This document shows positions 60,301-64,000 of a stretch of DNA of 64,000 bases, in pieces (position 1 is the stretch's first letter; each line of letters starts with the position of its first letter). A program made the position numbers and the translations under genes. Below the pieces are notes generated by a model. It was given only the letters and a program-made list of their open reading frames with translations. It had not been told where the DNA came from and made no database searches. The stretch covers positions 469,625,879-469,689,878 of the forward strand of contig OY856413.1 in assembly GCA_963693085.1 (NCBI GenBank), in the 5' to 3' direction. Source of the stretch: Alisma plantago-aquatica (taxonomy: Eukaryota; Streptophyta; Magnoliopsida; Alismatales; Alismataceae).

Positions 60301-61489
60301 TCTCCTCTTGCTGGATCAGAAAGGATTTCCTAGAAGTGGGTGATGACCATCTCCATCACCTCGGCCTCGTTAGTTATCCAGCAATAGTGTCATTCTTGAG
60401 AGTTGTAACAGTATTTTACCTCCTCCTCTGATTCACCCACGCCTGATAAAACTTAGTGTTGTTGTCACCATTTTGGAGCCAGAGAATATGGACCATCTAT
60501 TTTCCAATCATCTTCCTCCTTGTTGATAAGAAGTTGGAGTTCATCCTGCATATCAACACACATATTGTTAGTAGTAGTATCGTATTGCTCCACAAGCATA
60601 TGTTGTAGAGTGGATACTTTTTGTTGGAGCTTCCATTTCTCCTTGTATTGACGCAGCTTCTCTTGTTCTTCTAGCTTCAATAGGTCATGCCTTGATGTTT
60701 GAAGAGTTTTGTATAAATCAATAGAGTTGGTCCACTTCTCCTTCACCAAGGTTTTGATGGCTTCGTTATCGTGCCATGAAGCCTTTGCAACAAAACAAAC
60801 CGTTGTTGCCTCCATTCTGTGTGGCTTGAGGAGTAAGGGATAATGGTGTGATGAGACCCTAGACAGGTGTTCCATAAACCATCTAGGGAATTCTCTGATG
60901 AATGCCTCATTAGCAAGCGTGTGATCAAGTCTTTCCTGGAGTCTATCGTGTTTGTAAGTGAGCCAGGGTTTGGAGAACCCAAATTTGAGATTCTTGCCTC
61001 CATGATCATATCCTTGAAGATTCTAGCCTCAGCATAATCGTATATGTCACTGCATGATTTCTCTACTGGAGACAAAGTTGTGTTGAAATCCCCCATTACA
61101 ACCCAGGGTCCATTAATAGTTTCACTAGTTTCAATGATATACTTCCACAAAAGCTTCCTTATTATGATATCAGGGTTCGCATAAAAGAATGTCACTTACA
61201 CCTTGTTCGCTAACCTATAGGTTACAAATTGTCGGTGGCTGCTTATGATTTGAACATGCTTCTCCTCTCCCTTCCAGCAAATCCAGATACCCCCTACAAA
61301 GCCATGTGCTTCCACAAGATATGAGAAGTTGAAACCCAAAGTCTTAATGGTTTTAGTAGCTGATCATCCATTGATCTTGGGCTCAAGGATGGCTACTACA
61401 TATGGCTTATGTTCCCGCATATAGTTAGACAAAATGGCACAATGATCTTTGTTTCCGATACCACAAACATTCCAACACAATAGGAACAT
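57390..61489 (-). pseudogene. LINE ORF2: endonuclease, RT, zf-RVT, RNase H, inactivated
   Basis: The start is the ATG at 61489-61487 (MFLLCWNVCGIGNKDHCA), the usual L1 endonuclease opening. Endonuclease continues through WVVMGDFNTTLSPVEKS (near 61105-61055). RT: MKPFKVAGPDGVMVEFLQG (near 60185), IRP-like LRPISLNNIILKLASKV, then motif A as AIKINLSKAYERMSW, where the catalytic Asp is Asn (codon at 59784-59786). Motif C FTDDLILFAEAS (59471-59436) is intact. The zf-RVT region has WLCPRCRKEHESPIHAL (about 58310-58255). RNase H with KLNVD (near 57915) follows, ending at the stop 57392-57390. Internal stops and frameshifts (for example near 60880, 60330, 59700, 58840) disable it. Confidence 0.92.
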
Positions 61490-61522
61490 TAAGTACTCCG
61501 ATTTGGAAAGGGAAAGCTTGAA

Positions 61523-63493
61523 TTAGTAGGTGTCTACTCCTGATACACCTCTGTCGCTACCTCTGCATGTATTTAAATCTTTAGAAAACAACTCAGTCTC
61601 CCCGTTCACAGACTTTTCAACCATCTTTGATTTTAGATTTGGCAAGCTCTCTTCGCCTATCTCCTGAGTATTGAGTCTGCTACTTCTCCTCCTTGTTGTT
61701 GGATCAAGGGGTTTGTCCTTGCCTTTCCTCTTCATTTGTAGACCATTGCTTGACCCAGATTTTCATGGTTGTAGTGTTTTCTCATTATCCCATGTTCCAT
61801 TTTTATTTTTATCCTTCTTCACGCATGACGAGGCTGTAGTGTGCCTATTGAGTTGTGGGTCAACGTTCTCCTCCATGTCAACCTCAATAACTTTGGTTTT
61901 GACTCCCTCCTCTACAATAATCACTTGGTCCACTTCTGGGTTAACTAATGTATGTTTCTCCATAGACGAATGCTTCTTGCTTAGAGATTTGTTAAGTGTA
62001 CCACTGGCCTCATTGTGAGTGTTTGTGATGTCTTGTAAAACCCCTCCTACATTTTCCATTGTTCCCCCCTTGTTTGTTGATTTCTTCTTACGCCAAACCT
62101 TTGCTATTACTGCCTCAGCCTTAGTACTTTTCCTCCGAAGATTTTACTCACCCACCACATCGTCTCTTTCTACTATTTCTTCCTGTTGCAAACCCACAAA
62201 GCAGTTTTTGGTTCCCGCTGTGGGAAGTTCTTATGTGGCCCTGGTGTGCATAGTTTTCCTTCTCCAGTGTGCCCTTTTTTATCATTGTTGTTTCCATTCG
62301 TTTCCATTCTTTGTCAAATTAGGTTGTTGGTCTGCCCGCGAGGTCTCCATGGACTCTCCATTGTTGGCCCCATCCATCATGGTATATTCCTTACAGTGCT
62401 TGGATATATGACCTTCTCTTCCACATATAGCACAAGCCCACGACAGGCCCTCATATATGACCTTGTATTCCATGCCATTGACAAGGATGGATGGTGCCAG
62501 ATCTTTTCAAGTGTCGATCTCAATTGCCAATCTTACAAACTGACTATGTGACCTATTCTCTGTGTGGTTATCCATCTTCACCAGGCATCCCAGTGCCATA
62601 CCTAGGTATTCGAACATGGTAGGTACGTATAAGTGGAGCGGCAGATTCATGATTCGTACACAGGTAACCATGTAATCTAGCAAATCCTCTGTAGGTTTGA
62701 AGTTAGGGTACCATTCCCAAATAAGGACATTACATACAAAGATCTTCCATGGGCCTCCCACCAGAGTCATATCAAAGTCCTCACTATAGGAGAGTTGCAC
62801 CACGAAGTGTCCATGTTCGAGTTCAAACATGTTAAAGCGTCCCTTGATCCTCCATAGTAGTTTAAGTTTGTCCCTGAGTGTCATCTAACCAATCTCAGTA
62901 CCTAGCATCCTGACCACCACAATGTCCCTCCATGGGCACATGAGATCCTCCTCTACGTATGGGTCAATCTATAACACTAGGGTACCGTTGATTTCCTTGA
63001 GCGATATCGCACCCAATGGAAGGTTCTCTTCAAATAGCTTCTCGATAAAGAAAGACTCCATCTGCCCTCCCTTTACGTCCCTAGCAGTGTTTGAAGAGTT
63101 GCCTTTCAGCGCATAAGTGTACGAGGCTGTGGATTCCCTAATGGTCTCCTGAGGTGGGATTGTCTGGTTATCAGATCTAGTAGTAAGATCCTATCCTACG
63201 TTCGCCGAGGATCCCTCATGATCAATGTTATTTTTTTCTTGATCGCACATCCCTACAACCTTGAAGTTAAAACCTATCTCTGGAATAGAGAGGGTTGTAG
63301 CTCCTTTGCAATTCCCCATCATATTCCTCTACAACTGGACTTCCTCCTTGTCGTTACCACTAGCCTGGCTTTCCGTATCCCTATTAAAGTTGTTCATTTT
63401 TACTCTAGGGTCAAAGACATGATCGTCACCTTCCCTCTCGGGAGCGCCCCCTCGATCGCCCTCGTTCGCCCCCTCAAACCCTAGAGCCGCCAT
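61523..63493 (-). pseudogene. LINE ORF1: DUF4283 and CCHC zinc knuckle protein, inactivated
   Basis: ORF1 proteins of plant L1 elements bind the element RNA. The start is the ATG at 63493-63491 (MAALGFEGANEGDRG). A low-complexity N-terminus precedes a DUF4283-like domain (62884-62510: LLWRIKGRFNMFELEHGHF, VLIWEWYPNFKPTEDLLDY) and a zinc knuckle CAICGREGHISKHC (62430-62389; C-x2-C-x4-H-x4-C complete). A charged C-terminus ends near 61523. In-frame stops occur near 63335, 63195, 62970, 62885 and 62506, so it is dead despite full length. Confidence 0.9.
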
Positions 63494-63501
63494 CTTAGAC
63501 C

Positions 63502-63520
63502 AAGTCTTAGTTTAAATCTT
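63502..63520. repeat. LINE target-site duplication, right copy
   Basis: aagtcttagtttaaatctt, identical to 57342-57360. A third copy of nearly the same text (aagtcttagtttaaatcttt) forms the loop of the adjacent foldback at 63683-63702. Confidence 0.95.
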
Positions 63521-63521
63521 T

Positions 63522-63864
63522 GATTGAGTTATCTTGTCAAAAATCATATTTTAGACATTTGATACTTAACTTACTTTCTTATAGTTTGTATTTTATATTC
63601 ACTTCAGATTATTTTCTTAAGCCTTTGGACTAAGATGTCAATAATTTGATATTAAAATTTAATTATGCATTTTATCGAATCAAAGTCTTAGTTTAAATCT
63701 TTGATTTGATAAAATGACATAATTAAATTTTAATATCAAATTATTGACATCTGAGTCTAAAGACTTAAGAAAATATTCTGAAGTGAATATATAAATACAA
63801 ACTATAAGAAAGTAACTTAAGTATCAAATGTCGAAAATATGATTTCTGACAAGATCACTCAATC
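63522..63864. repeat. ~343-bp foldback with 13-base loop
   Basis: Arms 63522-63685 and 63699-63864 are inverted copies with few mismatches (gattgagttatcttgtca ... tgacaagatcactcaatc), meeting at the loop tcttagtttaaat. It is AT-rich and non-coding. It could be a foldback MITE or an inverted duplication. Confidence 0.9.
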
Positions 63865-64000
63865 TCTATGAAAATCTTGTTAAATTTGATCTTAGCTAGA
63901 ATATTAATGTTCATATGAGCTTAATCTTAAATCTTAAAACATGAATCATATAGAATCTTATCTTGCAAATTTAATCATTGATTCCACTCTTTTATCTTAA
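63865..64000. other. AT-rich end of window
   Basis: Repeated aatctta/gatctta text. No gene or element boundary is recognised before the window ends. Confidence 0.5.

Larger units (their letters stand above)
57361..63501 (-). mobile_element. L1-type LINE, ~6.1 kb, essentially full-length
   Basis: On the minus strand: a very short leader, ORF1 (63493-61523), a 33-bp gap, ORF2 (61489-57390), and a short 3' end with a poly(A) remnant (T run at 57361). Perfect 19-bp target duplications (57342-57360 and 63502-63520) define both ends. Only 8 bases precede the ORF1 ATG, so either the 5' untranslated region is missing or the family lacks a long one. Both ORFs carry disabling mutations. Target-primed reverse transcription explains the tail and the target duplication. 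Confidence 0.95.

Overview
The window looks like nuclear, AT-rich, repeat-dense plant DNA, most likely from a flowering plant and from heterochromatin. The evidence is the element repertoire: two plant-type CACTA (En/Spm) transposons carrying TNP2-like and Ulp1-like genes, two Ty1/copia elements, an Athila-like Ty3/gypsy element primed by tRNA-Asp, a complete Cassandra TRIM with 5S rRNA-like LTRs, a plant L1 LINE with a DUF4283/zinc-knuckle ORF1, a tRNA-derived SINE and foldback MITEs. I found no host gene, no functional tRNA or rRNA gene and no CRISPR. Every protein-coding region is a broken transposon gene. The species cannot be decided from the sequence.

Layout. 1-7872: CACTA copy 1 (minus strand), running off the left edge and cut at its 5' leader. 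7873-20722: a truncated, probably Sirevirus-like copia element (minus strand). It is interrupted in its integrase by a gypsy element (9099-16284) with two ~1.3 kb LTRs, a gag-protease region and no reverse transcriptase. Its own LTR carries a SINE with a perfect 17-bp target duplication. 20723-22380: no gene; one possible MITE.

22384-25290 plus 32387-32840: a tandem array of ~315-bp units, each beginning with a tRNA-like head (Pol III A and B boxes), split by a ~7.1 kb insertion that looks like a decayed LTR. Inside that insertion (26219-30365) five inverted-repeat elements sit end to end, each embedded in (TA)n or (GA)n microsatellite. 32840-35036: no gene, one ~31-bp minisatellite. 35037-41144: a decayed copia element (plus strand) with a complete Cassandra (39470-40293) in its RNase H region. 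41145-46223: no gene; it holds a dimeric ~112-bp satellite (42700-43850) and further degenerate repeats.

46224-56496: CACTA copy 2 (plus strand), same family as copy 1, with a CACTA terminus, subterminal arrays of inverted motifs at both ends, a decayed TNP2 and a decayed protease-like second gene. 57361-63501: a 6.1 kb L1 LINE (minus strand) with a perfect 19-bp target duplication, inserted next to a ~343-bp foldback (63522-63864).

The nesting gives relative ages: copia 1 is older than the gypsy element and the SINE; the tRNA-headed array is older than the LTR insertion, which is older than the microsatellite-bound MITEs; copia 2 is older than Cassandra; the foldback region is older than the LINE. 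Family names rest on recognised motifs and domain order, not on database searches.
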